Origin: Marinobacterium sp. LSUCC0821
Lineage (GTDB): Bacteria > Pseudomonadota > Gammaproteobacteria > Pseudomonadales > Balneatricaceae
Reading direction: 5' to 3'
Assembly: GCF_012848475.1 (NCBI RefSeq)
Contig: NZ_CP051666.1
Coordinates: 891,501-955,500, forward strand
Length of the DNA: 64,000 nucleotides
Each line of letters starts with the position of its first letter. Position 1 is the first letter of the stretch. Positions 8,864 to 18,959 of the stretch are shown here, piece after piece. Both the position numbers and the translations under genes were made by a program. The notes beneath the pieces are model-generated. The model was not told the DNA's origin. It ran no database searches and worked only from the letters and a program-made list of their open reading frames with translations.

Positions 8864-10981
8864 TCATTCAAAGTTTCGCGCAAAGGGTGGTAGCGCATTG
8901 ATCAAGTCCTGCCCATAACGCCGTGTAACCACGCGCCTGTCTAACAGTACGACTCGACCGGAATCTTCCTCTGTACGCAGCAATCGTCCTGCAGCCTGCG
9001 TCAATTTGATTGAAGCTGCTGGGACACTTATCTCTTGAAACGCATTGCCACCGCGCGCCTCAACCCATTCGGCTAAGGTTGCATCAACCGGATCATCCGG
9101 GACACTGAATGGCAACTTGGTGATGATAACATCTTTTAGGTAGTTACCGGGTAGATCTACACCCTCTGCAAAGGATGCAAGACCAAAAATAATGCTAGAT
9201 TCACCACGATCGATACGTGCTTTATGCTCAACAAGCATCGCCTGCTTGCTTCTGTCGCCCTGCATGATCAACCTTGGTAACAATTTAACGTCTAGCAACT
9301 CCTCAACACGACGCATCTGCCGCCACGAAGTGAAGAGCACCAATACGGCTGTTAAATCCGGCAAATTGGTGTTGAGCCACTGTGCAACCTCCTCGGTATG
9401 CAAATCAGCTTGGCTAGGATCCACCTTCATTTTAGGGACATGCAGAACCGCTCTATTGGGGTAGTCGAATGGACTCGCCAAACGCAGTGCCGGGGTTGTT
9501 AGCGGTAGACCCAACTGTACAAACAGGGTATCGAATCTACCCACCGCGGTGAGGGTTGCCGATGTAAGCAGAGCACCATAACACTGCTCCCAAAGGAGAT
9601 CTTTTAAATGACTCTCAGCGGAAACTGGTGCCGAATGAAGTTCAATATCAGAGCCATGTTCAGAGTCATGCGTAAGCAACCATCTTGCAGTAGGAACCTT
9701 TTGTTTTTCATCAGGTTGCGAGAAACTTCTACACAACCACATCATCCTTTGAATGCGTCCCCACTGGCTACTAAGAATAGGCAACCAACGCTCTGCAACG
9801 GCACGATCCAGATCTGATTCCTGGTTCTCCAACGGCTCTTTAACGATGCCAATGAGTCGTTCTAACTGTGGGTCTAACTGCGCTAAAAACTGAGCGAGCT
9901 CATGACATATAACAATGAGATGTTCAGGCACAACACCACCTGGGTAACGCAGACGTCGCTCATTGTCTGGTAGCGTAAGCACTTCATCCGAGACAAGATC
10001 TGAAAGCTTACCAAGATGATTGAGCGAAACTCGAATAGCGGTATAGATACGCTCGATTGTATCCTGCACTGAGATCGCCTTATCGGTATCTTCAAGCAAC
10101 TGCTTCATTTGGCGTTCAAGTGTTTTAAGGGCACGCTCACTTCCCTTAACACGCATCGACAGCGCAAAGTGCCCCGTCGCTTTATCTCCCAGATGATGTG
10201 CCTCATCGAAAATGTAGATTGAGTCCTCAGGCTCAGGCAGGATTGCCCCACCACCCAGCGCCAGATCAGCCAAAACCAAGTCATGGTTCACAACCAGCAG
10301 ATCTGCCTGATCTAAATCAGCACGCGCTCTAAAGAAGGGACAAGCATCAAAATGGCTGCAGCGACGATTGGTGCACTGCAGATGATCAGAGGTAAGCGGC
10401 ATCCAAACCTGCTCATCTAGATCATTCTCAAGATCGTCTCGATCACCCTTCCAACGACCACTGGCAAACTCATCTAACAGTGTAGCGTAGGTCTTTAGAT
10501 CTTCAGGGCGGACAACCTGAGACATCTCATCTTCATAGAGTGCCATCTGAGTGAGGTCATTCTGCTCAGTAAGAATTCGTTCTAGACGAGATATACAGAG
10601 ATAACGCCTACGCCCTTTAGCGATCTCGTAGTTGAACTCCAAACCTGATAGTTCAGCGAGCTCTGGTAGATCTTTGTGAAGAAGCTGCTCCTGCAAGGCA
10701 ACGGTAGCCGTAGAGACAATCAGTTTTTTTCCCATAGCGTCAGCGACTGGAAGCGCCGCCATGAGGTAAGCGATCGTTTTACCAGTACCTGTGCCGGCTT
10801 CAACTGCGACTACATGATCTTCACCGAGGCGATGCCCAGCCGAATCAGACTTAATCGAGCCCAACTGGCGTGCAACAGCTGCAATCATATGGCGCTGTGC
10901 ATAACGAGGCTTAAGATCTTTAGCCGCCAAAAAGTGACGGTAAGCACCTTGAATCTGATCTTGTATCGACTTGTCGAGCAC
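8864..10981 (-). CDS. dinG: ATP-dependent DNA helicase DinG
   Basis: A 705-residue XPD-like superfamily 2 helicase with a 5' to 3' unwinding role in repair and R-loop or replication-fork processing. Walker A AGTGTGKT lies near residue 65 and the DEAH box in FDEAHHLGD near 257. Cysteines in RRYLCISR and CTNRRCSHFDAC are placed as expected for the 4Fe-4S cluster. The C-terminal motif QAAGRLLRT is present. It starts with GTG 10981 behind a strong AAGGGGG. It is divergent from lexA with LexA boxes between, so SOS induction is expected. Confidence 0.96.
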   Translation of the reverse strand: MLDKSIQDQIQGAYRHFLAAKDLKPRYAQRHMIAAVARQLGSIKSDSAGHRLGEDHVVAVEAGTGTGKTIAYLMAALPVADAMGKKLIVSTATVALQEQLLHKDLPELAELSGLEFNYEIAKGRRRYLCISRLERILTEQNDLTQMALYEDEMSQVVRPEDLKTYATLLDEFASGRWKGDRDDLENDLDEQVWMPLTSDHLQCTNRRCSHFDACPFFRARADLDQADLLVVNHDLVLADLALGGGAILPEPEDSIYIFDEAHHLGDKATGHFALSMRVKGSERALKTLERQMKQLLEDTDKAISVQDTIERIYTAIRVSLNHLGKLSDLVSDEVLTLPDNERRLRYPGGVVPEHLIVICHELAQFLAQLDPQLERLIGIVKEPLENQESDLDRAVAERWLPILSSQWGRIQRMMWLCRSFSQPDEKQKVPTARWLLTHDSEHGSDIELHSAPVSAESHLKDLLWEQCYGALLTSATLTAVGRFDTLFVQLGLPLTTPALRLASPFDYPNRAVLHVPKMKVDPSQADLHTEEVAQWLNTNLPDLTAVLVLFTSWRQMRRVEELLDVKLLPRLIMQGDRSKQAMLVEHKARIDRGESSIIFGLASFAEGVDLPGNYLKDVIITKLPFSVPDDPVDATLAEWVEARGGNAFQEISVPAASIKLTQAAGRLLRTEEDSGRVVLLDRRVVTRRYGQDLINALPPFARNFE

Positions 10982-11020
10982 ACTGCCCCCTTAAAACTGA
11001 AAACGCATCATACAAAAATA

Positions 11021-11036
11021 CTGGATAAACAAACAG
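11021..11036. promoter_or_regulatory. LexA box 1 (dinG side)
   Basis: CTGGATAAACAAACAG fits the CTG-N10-CAG LexA operator pattern. It lies 40 bases before the dinG start codon and is the copy best placed to control dinG. Confidence 0.75.
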
Positions 11037-11043
11037 AAAAAGC

Positions 11044-11070
11044 TTGACCAGAATTAGAGTACTGTATAAA
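11044..11070 (+). promoter_or_regulatory. lexA promoter candidate
   Basis: TTGACC (11044-11049) could serve as the -35 element; TATAAA (11065-11070), or TAAAAC two bases later with a 17-base spacer, as the -10. The -10 region is inside LexA box 2, so bound LexA would block transcription of lexA. Confidence 0.55.
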
Positions 11071-11077
11071 ACTACAG
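11062..11077. promoter_or_regulatory. LexA box 2
   Basis: CTGTATAAAACTACAG is a near-consensus LexA operator (CTGT-N8-ACAG). It overlaps the predicted lexA -10 region. Confidence 0.9.
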
Positions 11078-11080
11078 ATA

Positions 11081-11096
11081 CTGAATAAACAGACAG
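11081..11096. promoter_or_regulatory. LexA box 3
   Basis: CTGAATAAACAGACAG fits CTG-N10-CAG. It begins 19 bases after box 2 begins, close to two helical turns, which would let two LexA dimers bind the same face of the DNA before lexA. Confidence 0.8.
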
Positions 11097-11148
11097 CATG
11101 AACAATCTCTAATCTGTTCACTAAACCAGGCTGTCATAGGGGGAGTTT

Positions 11149-11760
11149 ATGAAGCTAACAAGTCGCCAAGAACAGGTACTGGATTGTATTCGTCGTCATA
11201 TCGATGAAACCGGTTTTCCACCAACACGTGTAGATATTGCACGAGATCTTGGGTTTAAGTCTGCCAACGCTGCTGAAGAGCACCTCAAAGCACTCGCTCG
11301 TAAAGGCGCTATTGAGATGATACCTGGCACATCACGTGGCATTCGTATCGTTGGCGAAGAGGATGAACCCGAAGGCTTGGCTATTATCGGTCAGGTTGCA
11401 GCAGGTGAACCCATCCTTGCAGAGCAGCACATTGATGACTACTGCACCATCAGCTCCGACTTCTTCCGCCCACGTGCAGACTACCTCTTGCGGGTACGTG
11501 GTATGAGTATGAAGAACATCGGCATTATGGATGGTGACCTACTCGCTGTTCACCAAACCAAAGAGGCACGCGAAGGACAGATCGTTGTGGCTCGTGTCGG
11601 TGAAGATGTCACTGTTAAGCGTTTTCACCGCGAGGGGCACCTTGTCTACCTCATCGCTGAAAACGAAGAGTTTGAACCAATTAAAGTCGACCTCCGTGAA
11701 GAGCACTTCACCATTGAGGGCCTTGGTGTTGGCATTATCCGCCAACAGAATGACTTTTAA
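11149..11760 (+). CDS. lexA: SOS repressor LexA
   Basis: Represses SOS genes and self-cleaves when RecA is activated. The 203-residue protein has the N-terminal winged helix ([20 protein letters not shown]), the Ala-Gly cleavage site in QVAAGEP near residue 84, the catalytic Ser in GMSMKN near 121 and the catalytic Lys in DVTVKRF near 158. ATG 11149 follows GGGGGAG. Autoregulation is expected from the boxes at 11062-11096. It is followed by a rho-independent terminator. Confidence 0.98.
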   Translation: MKLTSRQEQVLDCIRRHIDETGFPPTRVDIARDLGFKSANAAEEHLKALARKGAIEMIPGTSRGIRIVGEEDEPEGLAIIGQVAAGEPILAEQHIDDYCTISSDFFRPRADYLLRVRGMSMKNIGIMDGDLLAVHQTKEAREGQIVVARVGEDVTVKRFHREGHLVYLIAENEEFEPIKVDLREEHFTIEGLGVGIIRQQNDF

Positions 11761-11823
11761 ATAGGATTTACTCACTAGCAATCTCCTAATTAAGCCTCAA
11801 CCTAATTAGTTGTAAATTTTCTC

Positions 11824-11866
11824 AGCGGCCTTAGCTCTCCCCCATTGCTATGGCCGCTTTTTCTTT
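11824..11866 (+). terminator. lexA terminator
   Basis: AGCGGCC (11824-11830) pairs with GGCCGCT (11852-11858), with extra pairing of AGC and GCT inside, followed by a T-rich run. It is 60 bases after the lexA stop. Confidence 0.8.
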
Positions 11867-11958
11867 TGTAAACGACCTTCGATATAGCACCCTGTTAACT
11901 TATAAGTTATTGTCTATAAAACGATAACTCCAAAATAATAACTGAAAGGAGCTACTCC

Positions 11959-12408
11959 ATGGGATCTCGCTCACCGGAGCTTCAACCCTTCCATATAGAT
12001 GATTTTCCATTTCAGACCTTTGATAAGCTTCGATATGCCGATACGGATCGACAAGGTCACATCAATAATGCCCTATTCAATACCTTCTTAGAGACAGGCC
12101 GTGTTGAATTTCTCTACGACCCTAAGAACCCTCTATTCGATGATGATGCGGAATTTGTGATCGCGAGCCTTAACCTCAACTTCTTGGCTGAGATCACCTG
12201 GCCTGGTCGTTTGGATATCGGAACTGGCGTTACCCGTGTTGGCACTAGCTCATTTGGCTTGTACCAGGGACTATTTCAAGACGACGTTTGTGTAGCAACA
12301 GCTGAGACGGTGATTGTGCAGACTAACGTGGTAACGCGCCGATCAACGCCGCTTGGGATGAAAACTAAACGGTTTTTGAATGATCACCTATTCATTCGCA
12401 AGGATTGA
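11959..12408 (+). CDS. 4HBT-fold acyl-CoA thioesterase
   Basis: A 149-residue hot-dog-fold thioesterase of the FadM/YbgC type. The catalytic segment YADTDRQGHINNALF near residues 26-40 contains the Asp and the family's HINNA stretch. It probably hydrolyses acyl-CoA; the chain specificity cannot be told from sequence. ATG 11959 follows AAGGAG. It stands alone between the lexA terminator and the convergent gene ending at 12417. Confidence 0.85.
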   Translation: MGSRSPELQPFHIDDFPFQTFDKLRYADTDRQGHINNALFNTFLETGRVEFLYDPKNPLFDDDAEFVIASLNLNFLAEITWPGRLDIGTGVTRVGTSSFGLYQGLFQDDVCVATAETVIVQTNVVTRRSTPLGMKTKRFLNDHLFIRKD

Positions 12409-12416
12409 ATAGTTAA

Positions 12417-12929
12417 TCACCACTCCTGATTCGTTTCACGGTGTCGGTTTATAAGCTCTTGAAGCGCTTGGTACCAGTTAGGCAAATCCGCCTGCAAGCG
12501 CTCTTCAAGGCTTTTTTGGGTGGTGTTAACTAGATTTATCTCTGACGCAGACTCTTCACCACTTTGCGCAAGGGTTGGCTTATGGATAGCCTCTGCTGCG
12601 CTCAGCATCAGATTGAGCCAACTCTCTCTTTCAGACAAAAGGGTCTCTAACTCGATAAGCTCTGCGGTAGCCTGACCAGTTACAGCAAGCTGCTCACTTA
12701 AAGATGCTGCAGTCACAACACCAACCGTCTGAAGACGATGCTGTTCAGCTATCTCGAATAGGTAAGCTCTGTAGCTACTAAGCAGGTGGGCAAGAGTCGC
12801 TTCACAGGCAGCACGAAGTCGAAGATTTCGACTCCAATCCTGCGTATCACAGGCTAGCTGTATATCATGCAAACCAAAACGCACTAACGCGAGTGCCTGA
12901 TTAGTGCGTCCTGGATAGAGTTCAGCCAT
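12417..12929 (-). CDS. Conserved protein next to topA (DUF6586-like)
   Basis: A 170-residue, mostly helical soluble protein with no catalytic motif that I recognise. Its ATG begins directly after the topA stop codon with no gap. A protein of similar size and position lies beside topA in Pseudomonas, and the sequence resembles that DUF6586 family by memory. Its function is unknown; the tight linkage suggests cotranscription with topA. Confidence 0.75.
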   Translation of the reverse strand: MAELYPGRTNQALALVRFGLHDIQLACDTQDWSRNLRLRAACEATLAHLLSSYRAYLFEIAEQHRLQTVGVVTAASLSEQLAVTGQATAELIELETLLSERESWLNLMLSAAEAIHKPTLAQSGEESASEINLVNTTQKSLEERLQADLPNWYQALQELINRHRETNQEW

Positions 12930-15569
12930 TTACGACTTTTTACCCTTAGCGATATCAACCTGCCACTGCCCTTTAGTGAAGTATGCACGCCAGCCAGTAG
13001 CCTTGCCATCCACTTCAGACATCAGATACTGCTCTTTTGTCTTACGACTATAGCGAATCTGAATCGGATTACCCTGATCATCTTTCGATGGACCATCCAA
13101 AAGGAAGTGGTACTTAGGATCAATCTCTGAGCGGTGTGGAATCAGTTCGTGCACCATTGGAGCACGGGTCTCACGGTTACGCGGGAACTGGCTTGCCGCG
13201 AGGAATAGACCACTCGCACCATCGCGCAGGATGTAGGTATCATCCACCTTCTGGCACTTGAGTTCCGGCATAGGAACTGGATCCATTTTCGGTGGAGCCA
13301 CTTCGCCATTTTTAAGAAGTTTACGTGTGTTTTTACATTCGCTATTAGTACAGCCGAAGAACTTACCGAAACGGCCAGTTTTAAGGTGCATCTCACTGCT
13401 ACACTTATCACACTCTACCACCGGGCCTTCATAACCCTTAATGCGGTAACTACCCTCTTCAACCTCAAACCCATCACAGTCGGGGTTCATACCACAGACA
13501 TGCAGTTTGCGGTTAGCATCAACCAGGTATGAATCCATCGCAGAGCCACACTTGCCACAACGGTGCTTCTTACGAAGAAGACGTGACTCCTCCTCATCAT
13601 CCGCATCAGCAGCAACAACCTCATCACCCGAAATCAGGTTGATCGTTGTTTTACAGCGCTCTTTTGGTGGCAGTGCATAACCTGAACAGCCCAAGAATAC
13701 GCCAGTTGTCGCAGTACGAATCTGCATTGGACGGCCACAATCTGGACAAGGAATATTTGTCTCAGTAGCACTATTAGCTCGCATTCCACCTTCAGCTGAC
13801 TGAGCGGTCTCTAGCTCATTTTCAAACTGTTCGTAGAAGCGATTAAGAAGGACTTTCCAATCTTCACCACCCTCAGCAACGTCATCGAGACGCTCCTCCA
13901 TGCGGGCAGTGAAGCTGTAATCAAGAAGGTCTGGGAAGCTTTCAACCAGACGGTCTGTAACGATATCACCCATCTTCTGTGCATAGAATCGACGATTTTG
14001 CACATCAACGTAACCACGCTCCTGGATCGTAGAGATGATCGCAGCGTAGGTTGATGGACGGCCGATACCGCGTTTTTCAAGCTCTTTAACCAAACTCGCT
14101 TCGGTGTATCGTGGCGCCGGTTTAGTGAAGTGCTGAGTAGGATCTAGCTTATCAAGCTGTAGCTTATCACCTACTTGCATATCCGGAAGGATGACATCCT
14201 CATCCGATTTACCACGACTGCTTAGTACGCGAGTGTAACCATCGAATTGAAGCACGCGACCTTTAGTCGATAACTCGTAAGCGCCAGCTTTCACTGTCAC
14301 TCGTGTACTTAGGTATCGAGCTGGCGTCATCTGACAAGCCAAGAACTGACGACGAATCAAATCGTAGAGACGCACTGCATCAGCATCGACTCCGTTTAAC
14401 TGGTCTGGCGTTACGTCAACATCAGATGGACGTATCGCTTCGTGTGCCTCTTGCGCACCCTCTTTTGAGGAGTAACGGATCGGCTGAGCTGGCAGGTAGT
14501 CAGCACCGAATTTGCTATTGATGTAATCACGCGCAGAATCCACCGCTTCTGCACTCAAGTTTGTCGAGTCAGTACGCATGTAGGTGATGTAACCCGCCTC
14601 GTAGAGACGCTGGGCTAGCATCATCGTCTTCTTAACACCAAAACTTAAACGCGTACTCGCCGCTTGCTGAAGTGTAGATGTGATAAACGGTGCCGATGGC
14701 TTGCTTGAGGTTGGACGATCTTCACGATTTTGTACGACGTAGCTAGCACCCTGAAGCGCAGTCACAGCAGCCTGAGCCTGAATTTCATTTACCGGTTTAA
14801 ATGCAGCACCCGCTTGCTTGGTAACCTCTAAACGAACAGCGGCGTTTGAATCCGTGTGAGTATCAGCATGCAACTCCCAAAACTCTTCCGGGATGAATGC
14901 ACGGATTTCACGCTCGCGATCGACAACAAGGCGGACGGCAACAGACTGAACTCGACCGGCAGAGAGACCGCGAGCCACTTTTTCCCATAGGAGTGGAGAG
15001 ACCATGTAACCAACCACACGGTCTAGGAAACGACGTGCCTGCTGAGCATTAACACGGTGCATATCTAGATCTGCAGGCTTCTCAAAGGCCTCTTTAATTG
15101 CCTTTTTGGTAATCTCGTTAAATACAACGCGACGGTAGCGGGAATCATCACCGCCAATGGCTTCGCGAAGGTGCCAAGCGATCGCCTCCCCCTCACGGTC
15201 CAAATCGGTTGCGAGATAGATTTGATCGGCGCTCTTAGCTAATTTACGAAGCTCATCAACGACCTTCTCTTTACCGGGAAGAATCTCATAATGGGCCGCC
15301 CAATCTTTCGAAGGGTTAATGCCCATGCGAGCGATCAGTTGCTCTCTCTGCTTCTTAGCTTTGTGCTTTATCTTCTGCTCTGGCGAAAGCTTACGGGTCT
15401 CAGCAGCTTGCTTAGCGCGCTCTTTAGGATCGCTCTTAGTAGCGCTACCGCTAGTAGGAAGATCGCGGATATGACCGACACTGGACTTCACCACAAACTG
15501 TGATCCCAGATACTTATTGATCGTCTTCGCCTTGGCTGGCGACTCCACTATAACGAGGGTCTTACCCAT
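12930..15569 (-). CDS. topA: DNA topoisomerase I
   Basis: Relaxes negative supercoils by single-strand passage. The 879-residue protein has an N-terminal Toprim domain ([31 protein letters not shown]) and the active-site Tyr in [11 protein letters not shown]. Three C-terminal zinc-ribbon-like modules follow ([24 protein letters not shown] with later Cys pairs) plus a basic tail. Length and domain order match E. coli TopA. The start is ATG 15569. It is followed immediately by the 170-residue gene. Confidence 0.97.
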   Translation of the reverse strand: MGKTLVIVESPAKAKTINKYLGSQFVVKSSVGHIRDLPTSGSATKSDPKERAKQAAETRKLSPEQKIKHKAKKQREQLIARMGINPSKDWAAHYEILPGKEKVVDELRKLAKSADQIYLATDLDREGEAIAWHLREAIGGDDSRYRRVVFNEITKKAIKEAFEKPADLDMHRVNAQQARRFLDRVVGYMVSPLLWEKVARGLSAGRVQSVAVRLVVDREREIRAFIPEEFWELHADTHTDSNAAVRLEVTKQAGAAFKPVNEIQAQAAVTALQGASYVVQNREDRPTSSKPSAPFITSTLQQAASTRLSFGVKKTMMLAQRLYEAGYITYMRTDSTNLSAEAVDSARDYINSKFGADYLPAQPIRYSSKEGAQEAHEAIRPSDVDVTPDQLNGVDADAVRLYDLIRRQFLACQMTPARYLSTRVTVKAGAYELSTKGRVLQFDGYTRVLSSRGKSDEDVILPDMQVGDKLQLDKLDPTQHFTKPAPRYTEASLVKELEKRGIGRPSTYAAIISTIQERGYVDVQNRRFYAQKMGDIVTDRLVESFPDLLDYSFTARMEERLDDVAEGGEDWKVLLNRFYEQFENELETAQSAEGGMRANSATETNIPCPDCGRPMQIRTATTGVFLGCSGYALPPKERCKTTINLISGDEVVAADADDEEESRLLRKKHRCGKCGSAMDSYLVDANRKLHVCGMNPDCDGFEVEEGSYRIKGYEGPVVECDKCSSEMHLKTGRFGKFFGCTNSECKNTRKLLKNGEVAPPKMDPVPMPELKCQKVDDTYILRDGASGLFLAASQFPRNRETRAPMVHELIPHRSEIDPKYHFLLDGPSKDDQGNPIQIRYSRKTKEQYLMSEVDGKATGWRAYFTKGQWQVDIAKGKKS

Positions 15570-15702
15570 CTAATTTCTACCTACTATTAATAAACGTCTT
15601 TTTTACAAATACGGTTAATCGACAAGAGTCGTCAATACCTAACGTTAAATTTTTTGAGGTCGCTACCTTAACGTGCGATTTTTAAATTGCAAACTTATTC
15701 AA

Positions 15703-15918
15703 CTAAACAGCCTGAAATCGCGGAACCTCTTCACCCGATTCCAAGGTCACTTTTTCAGTAAACATCGCTAGTGGTCGCACCCAAAGGGAGAAGTCGCCAT
15801 AGAGAGTTCGGTAAACCACCATCCACTCCTCAGTTTCAGAGTGACGCGCGCAGCCAATCACCTCGTAATCACTACCTTTATAGTGCCTATAAATACCTGG
15901 GGCTATCTCTTCACTCAT
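15703..15918 (-). CDS. DUF1653 family protein
   Basis: A 71-residue protein matching the DUF1653 pattern: PGIYRHYKGSDYEVIG at the N-terminus and VVYRTLYG in the middle. A small beta-rich cytosolic protein of unknown function. ATG 15918 follows directly after the upstream stop codon and has a strong GAGGTGG, so it is coupled to the gene at 15919-16425. Confidence 0.9.
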   Translation of the reverse strand: MSEEIAPGIYRHYKGSDYEVIGCARHSETEEWMVVYRTLYGDFSLWVRPLAMFTEKVTLESGEEVPRFQAV

Positions 15919-16425
15919 CTATACCACCTCATCAATTAACTGTTTAGCTAAGCCGTGTAATTCATCAAGCGCACCCGCTCTCTCCGGCTCTCGCCAGAAG
16001 AGTGAGAGATGTATTGCAGTCGATTCGACTGCTTCAACTTCCTTAGGCAAGGTTTTCAACCACTGACTTACAAAAGCCAACTTAGCTGGATTCAATGCTC
16101 GCTCGCCCTTAATCCAAGACCAGCCCTCAGGGAGCCCCTCATTGGCAAAAGCATCCACACGCCCAACAGACCACTCCGTCCATTTCTCGCGCTCACCTTT
16201 AGGCAGTGCACCGCGTAACAATCGATAAGCAGGTACGTTAATCGCCTCAGATTCAGTTTCACCCTTAGCTCTTGGTAGCTCTAAGCGCGATAACTGAACT
16301 TGAAACCCATGCTTTCTAGCCTCCAAACGGAGCTTAGATTGGAAGCGCTGACGTGGACTTGGCATGACCCACATCATAGAACCGATCAAAGAGAACATGA
16401 TCAGTACAATTATTGCCCACTTCAT
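15919..16425 (-). CDS. Membrane-anchored protein of unknown function
   Basis: A 168-residue protein. Residues 1-21 form one hydrophobic helix (MKWAIIVLIMFSLIGSMMWV); the rest is basic and soluble, with several Trp residues (WTEWSVG, GWSWIKGE). Probably anchored in the inner membrane. I recognise no motif. Start ATG 16425 has AAGGAAG upstream. It is divergent from uspA and followed without a gap by the DUF1653 gene. Pseudomonas has an uncharacterised gene between topA and uup in a similar place. Confidence 0.75.
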   Translation of the reverse strand: MKWAIIVLIMFSLIGSMMWVMPSPRQRFQSKLRLEARKHGFQVQLSRLELPRAKGETESEAINVPAYRLLRGALPKGEREKWTEWSVGRVDAFANEGLPEGWSWIKGERALNPAKLAFVSQWLKTLPKEVEAVESTAIHLSLFWREPERAGALDELHGLAKQLIDEVV

Positions 16426-16484
16426 ATGTACTTCCTTAATAATCTGCTAGTACTTTATATATGTAAGGTTAATGGAGAACGCTC

Positions 16485-16919
16485 ATGAGTCAGTATAAAC
16501 GCATCATCGCAGCCATCGATTTAAGTGACGAATCCGACGCAGTACTTAAACGCGCCTGTGAGGTCGCACAACAGAACAGCGCAGAGCTTAGCCTGGTTCA
16601 CGTAGTCGAGATTATCAGCTACGCCTATGGTGGCGAAATGCCGGTAGACATTGCCGATATTCAAACCCAGGTTGAGAACCACGCTGAACGACGCATCAAA
16701 GAGATTGCCGACAAGCTCGATTACCCAATCACTCAGAAACTCGTGGCAACCGGCAATACAGGCAGTGAGATCCACTCAGTCGCACAACAGCTAGATGCCG
16801 ATCTAATCGTCATCGGCTCTCACGGCAGACACGGAATTTCACTCCTGCTTGGCTCAACAGCCAATGGCGTACTGCACGGCGCAAATTGCGATATCCTGGC
16901 AGTCCGCTTAGGCGCATAG
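16485..16919 (+). CDS. Universal stress protein UspA family
   Basis: A 144-residue single-domain Usp. It begins KRIIAAIDLSDESDAVLKRA and carries the nucleotide-binding signature GSHGRHGISLLLGSTANGVL near residues 112-131, so ATP binding is likely. Usp proteins aid survival under stress or growth arrest; no partner is evident. ATG 16485 follows GGAG. It ends four bases before the convergent uup stop. Confidence 0.93.
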   Translation: MSQYKRIIAAIDLSDESDAVLKRACEVAQQNSAELSLVHVVEIISYAYGGEMPVDIADIQTQVENHAERRIKEIADKLDYPITQKLVATGNTGSEIHSVAQQLDADLIVIGSHGRHGISLLLGSTANGVLHGANCDILAVRLGA

Positions 16920-16923
16920 GCGC

Positions 16924-18819
16924 TTAAGCCTCGGTCATCGCCTCTAGCTCGACCCAGCGCTCCATCAGGGATTCAACCTGCTGCTCTAGGGTCTCAAGCT
17001 TTGCTAATTCAGCTGTCACCTTATCGTGTGGCAGCTGATAAAAGTCCCCTGCTGCGCAGATAGCCTGCTGCGCTTCTAAGGCGCTTTCAGCCTCTTCTAA
17101 CTGCCCAGGCAACATATCCAATTCACGCTGTAGTTTGTAACTCAGTTTAACTGGCTTCTTAGACTCAACAGTTGGCTCTTTCGCTAAAGGTTCAACCTCT
17201 TTAACTGCTTCACTGACCGCTTTTTTAGCGTTCAGTTTCGGACGTTGACGCAACCAATCTTGGTATCCGCCTACATACTCTCGAATCTTGCCCTCACCCT
17301 CAAACGCTAGGGTACTTGTCACGATGTTATCTAGGAACTGACGATCGTGACTAACAAGCAGCAGCGTACCCTGATACTCAAGAAGAATCTCTTCAAGCAG
17401 CTCAAGCGTCTCAACATCCAGATCGTTAGTTGGCTCATCGAGAATCAAAAGGTTAGAGGGCTGACTGAACAGCTTAGCCAACATCACTCGGTTCGTTTCA
17501 CCACCCGACAGTGCTTTTACCGGAGTGCGAGCGCGATCCGGAGTAAACAGGAAATCCTGAAGGTAGCTGATGATATGACGTGAACGACCATTGATCTCAA
17601 TACTCTCACGACCGCCAGAGATGTTATCGATGATGCTCTTCTCTGGATTGAGTTGGCCACGAAGCTGATCAAAGTAGCCCACCATCAGTTGGCTACCAAT
17701 TTTTACCGTACCTTTATCAGGCGCTTGCTCACCTAGCAATAAACGCAGCAATGAGCTCTTACCGATACCGTTAGGGCCAATCAAGCCGATACGATCACCG
17801 CGCTGAATGGTAAGAGTCAGATCATCAACAACGGGGGCTCCTGCAAAGCCGAGCGAGACGTTATTTAACTCTACAACGATCTTGCCTGAGCGAGCTGCAT
17901 CTTCAACATCAAATCGTGCTTTACCCTGGCGATCCCGACGCTCAGAGCGTTCAACACGCATCGCTTTAAGTGCACGAACACGACCCTCATTGCGGGTACG
18001 GCGCGCCTTAATACCCTGGCGGATCCAGCGCTCCTCTTGAGCAAGTCGCTTATCAAACTCGGCGTTCTGTTTCGCCTCATCCTCCAGCATCTTCTCTTTG
18101 AGGGTAAGGTAACTTTGGTAGCTACCAGGAAAATCAGCTAATAGACCACGATCTAACTCAACTATACGGGTCGCTAAACGATCAACAAGTGCACGATCAT
18201 GGGATACAAATAGAAGTCCACCCTTAAATGAGACCAACACCTCTTCGAGCCACTCGATGGTCTCAATATCCAGATGGTTGGTAGGTTCATCTAGGAGCAA
18301 GAGATCTGGATTTTGAACAAGAGCCGCACCTAAGGCTGCACGACGACGCCAGCCACCTGAGAGTTCAGACATCAACTTCTCACCAGGCAGTTCAAGCTGA
18401 CTTAGCACACGCTCAACCTTGGTCTCTAGGTGCCAAGCATCTCGAGCCTCTAGCTCATGCTGCAGGCTCTCAAGCTCATTCATGCTTGCGTTATCTGTTT
18501 TTGTTAACAGCAGCTCGTAACGCTCTCGTAGCTTGAGAATATCTTCAAGACCGGACTCTACAACAGAGCGAACTGAACGCTCGTCCGCGGCAGGAAGGGA
18601 TTGCGGAAGCTGGGCTATTCGAGCAACAGGGCTGCGCCAAACAACACCAGAGTCAACATCCACCTCACCGGCGACAATTTTGATCAGTGTCGATTTACCG
18701 GTACCGTTGGTACCCACTAGGGCAACGCGTTCCCCCTCCTCTATCTGAAGATCGACATTATCGAGGATTGAACGAACACCTAAGCTTAAAGAAACCTGAT
18801 CAAATCGAATAAGAGCCAT
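16924..18819 (-). CDS. uup: ABC-F ATPase Uup
   Basis: A soluble tandem-ATPase ABC-F protein of about 631 residues; members act on ribosomes or DNA and are not transporters. Two nucleotide-binding domains are clear: GTNGTGKST and LSGGWRRR in the first, GPNGIGKSS and LSGGETNR in the second, joined by a charged linker (RRTRNEGRVRALK). A C-terminal coiled-coil region like Uup_C follows (LQRELDMLPGQLEEAE). ATG 18819 is preferred to the TTG six codons upstream. It is divergent from slt. Confidence 0.93.
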   Translation of the reverse strand: MALIRFDQVSLSLGVRSILDNVDLQIEEGERVALVGTNGTGKSTLIKIVAGEVDVDSGVVWRSPVARIAQLPQSLPAADERSVRSVVESGLEDILKLRERYELLLTKTDNASMNELESLQHELEARDAWHLETKVERVLSQLELPGEKLMSELSGGWRRRAALGAALVQNPDLLLLDEPTNHLDIETIEWLEEVLVSFKGGLLFVSHDRALVDRLATRIVELDRGLLADFPGSYQSYLTLKEKMLEDEAKQNAEFDKRLAQEERWIRQGIKARRTRNEGRVRALKAMRVERSERRDRQGKARFDVEDAARSGKIVVELNNVSLGFAGAPVVDDLTLTIQRGDRIGLIGPNGIGKSSLLRLLLGEQAPDKGTVKIGSQLMVGYFDQLRGQLNPEKSIIDNISGGRESIEINGRSRHIISYLQDFLFTPDRARTPVKALSGGETNRVMLAKLFSQPSNLLILDEPTNDLDVETLELLEEILLEYQGTLLLVSHDRQFLDNIVTSTLAFEGEGKIREYVGGYQDWLRQRPKLNAKKAVSEAVKEVEPLAKEPTVESKKPVKLSYKLQRELDMLPGQLEEAESALEAQQAICAAGDFYQLPHDKVTAELAKLETLEQQVESLMERWVELEAMTEA

Positions 18820-18959
18820 AACGGATTGAATCGCCAAAGAATAACAAGGCGCATAGTGTACCCCAGCGGGATAAAAATTAACGAAAGTTACCGATAAGAT
18901 GATGAAATTTTCTCTTTAATGAACCATAGTTAGAGAAGAATTTACGAGGAAAGCCCAAC

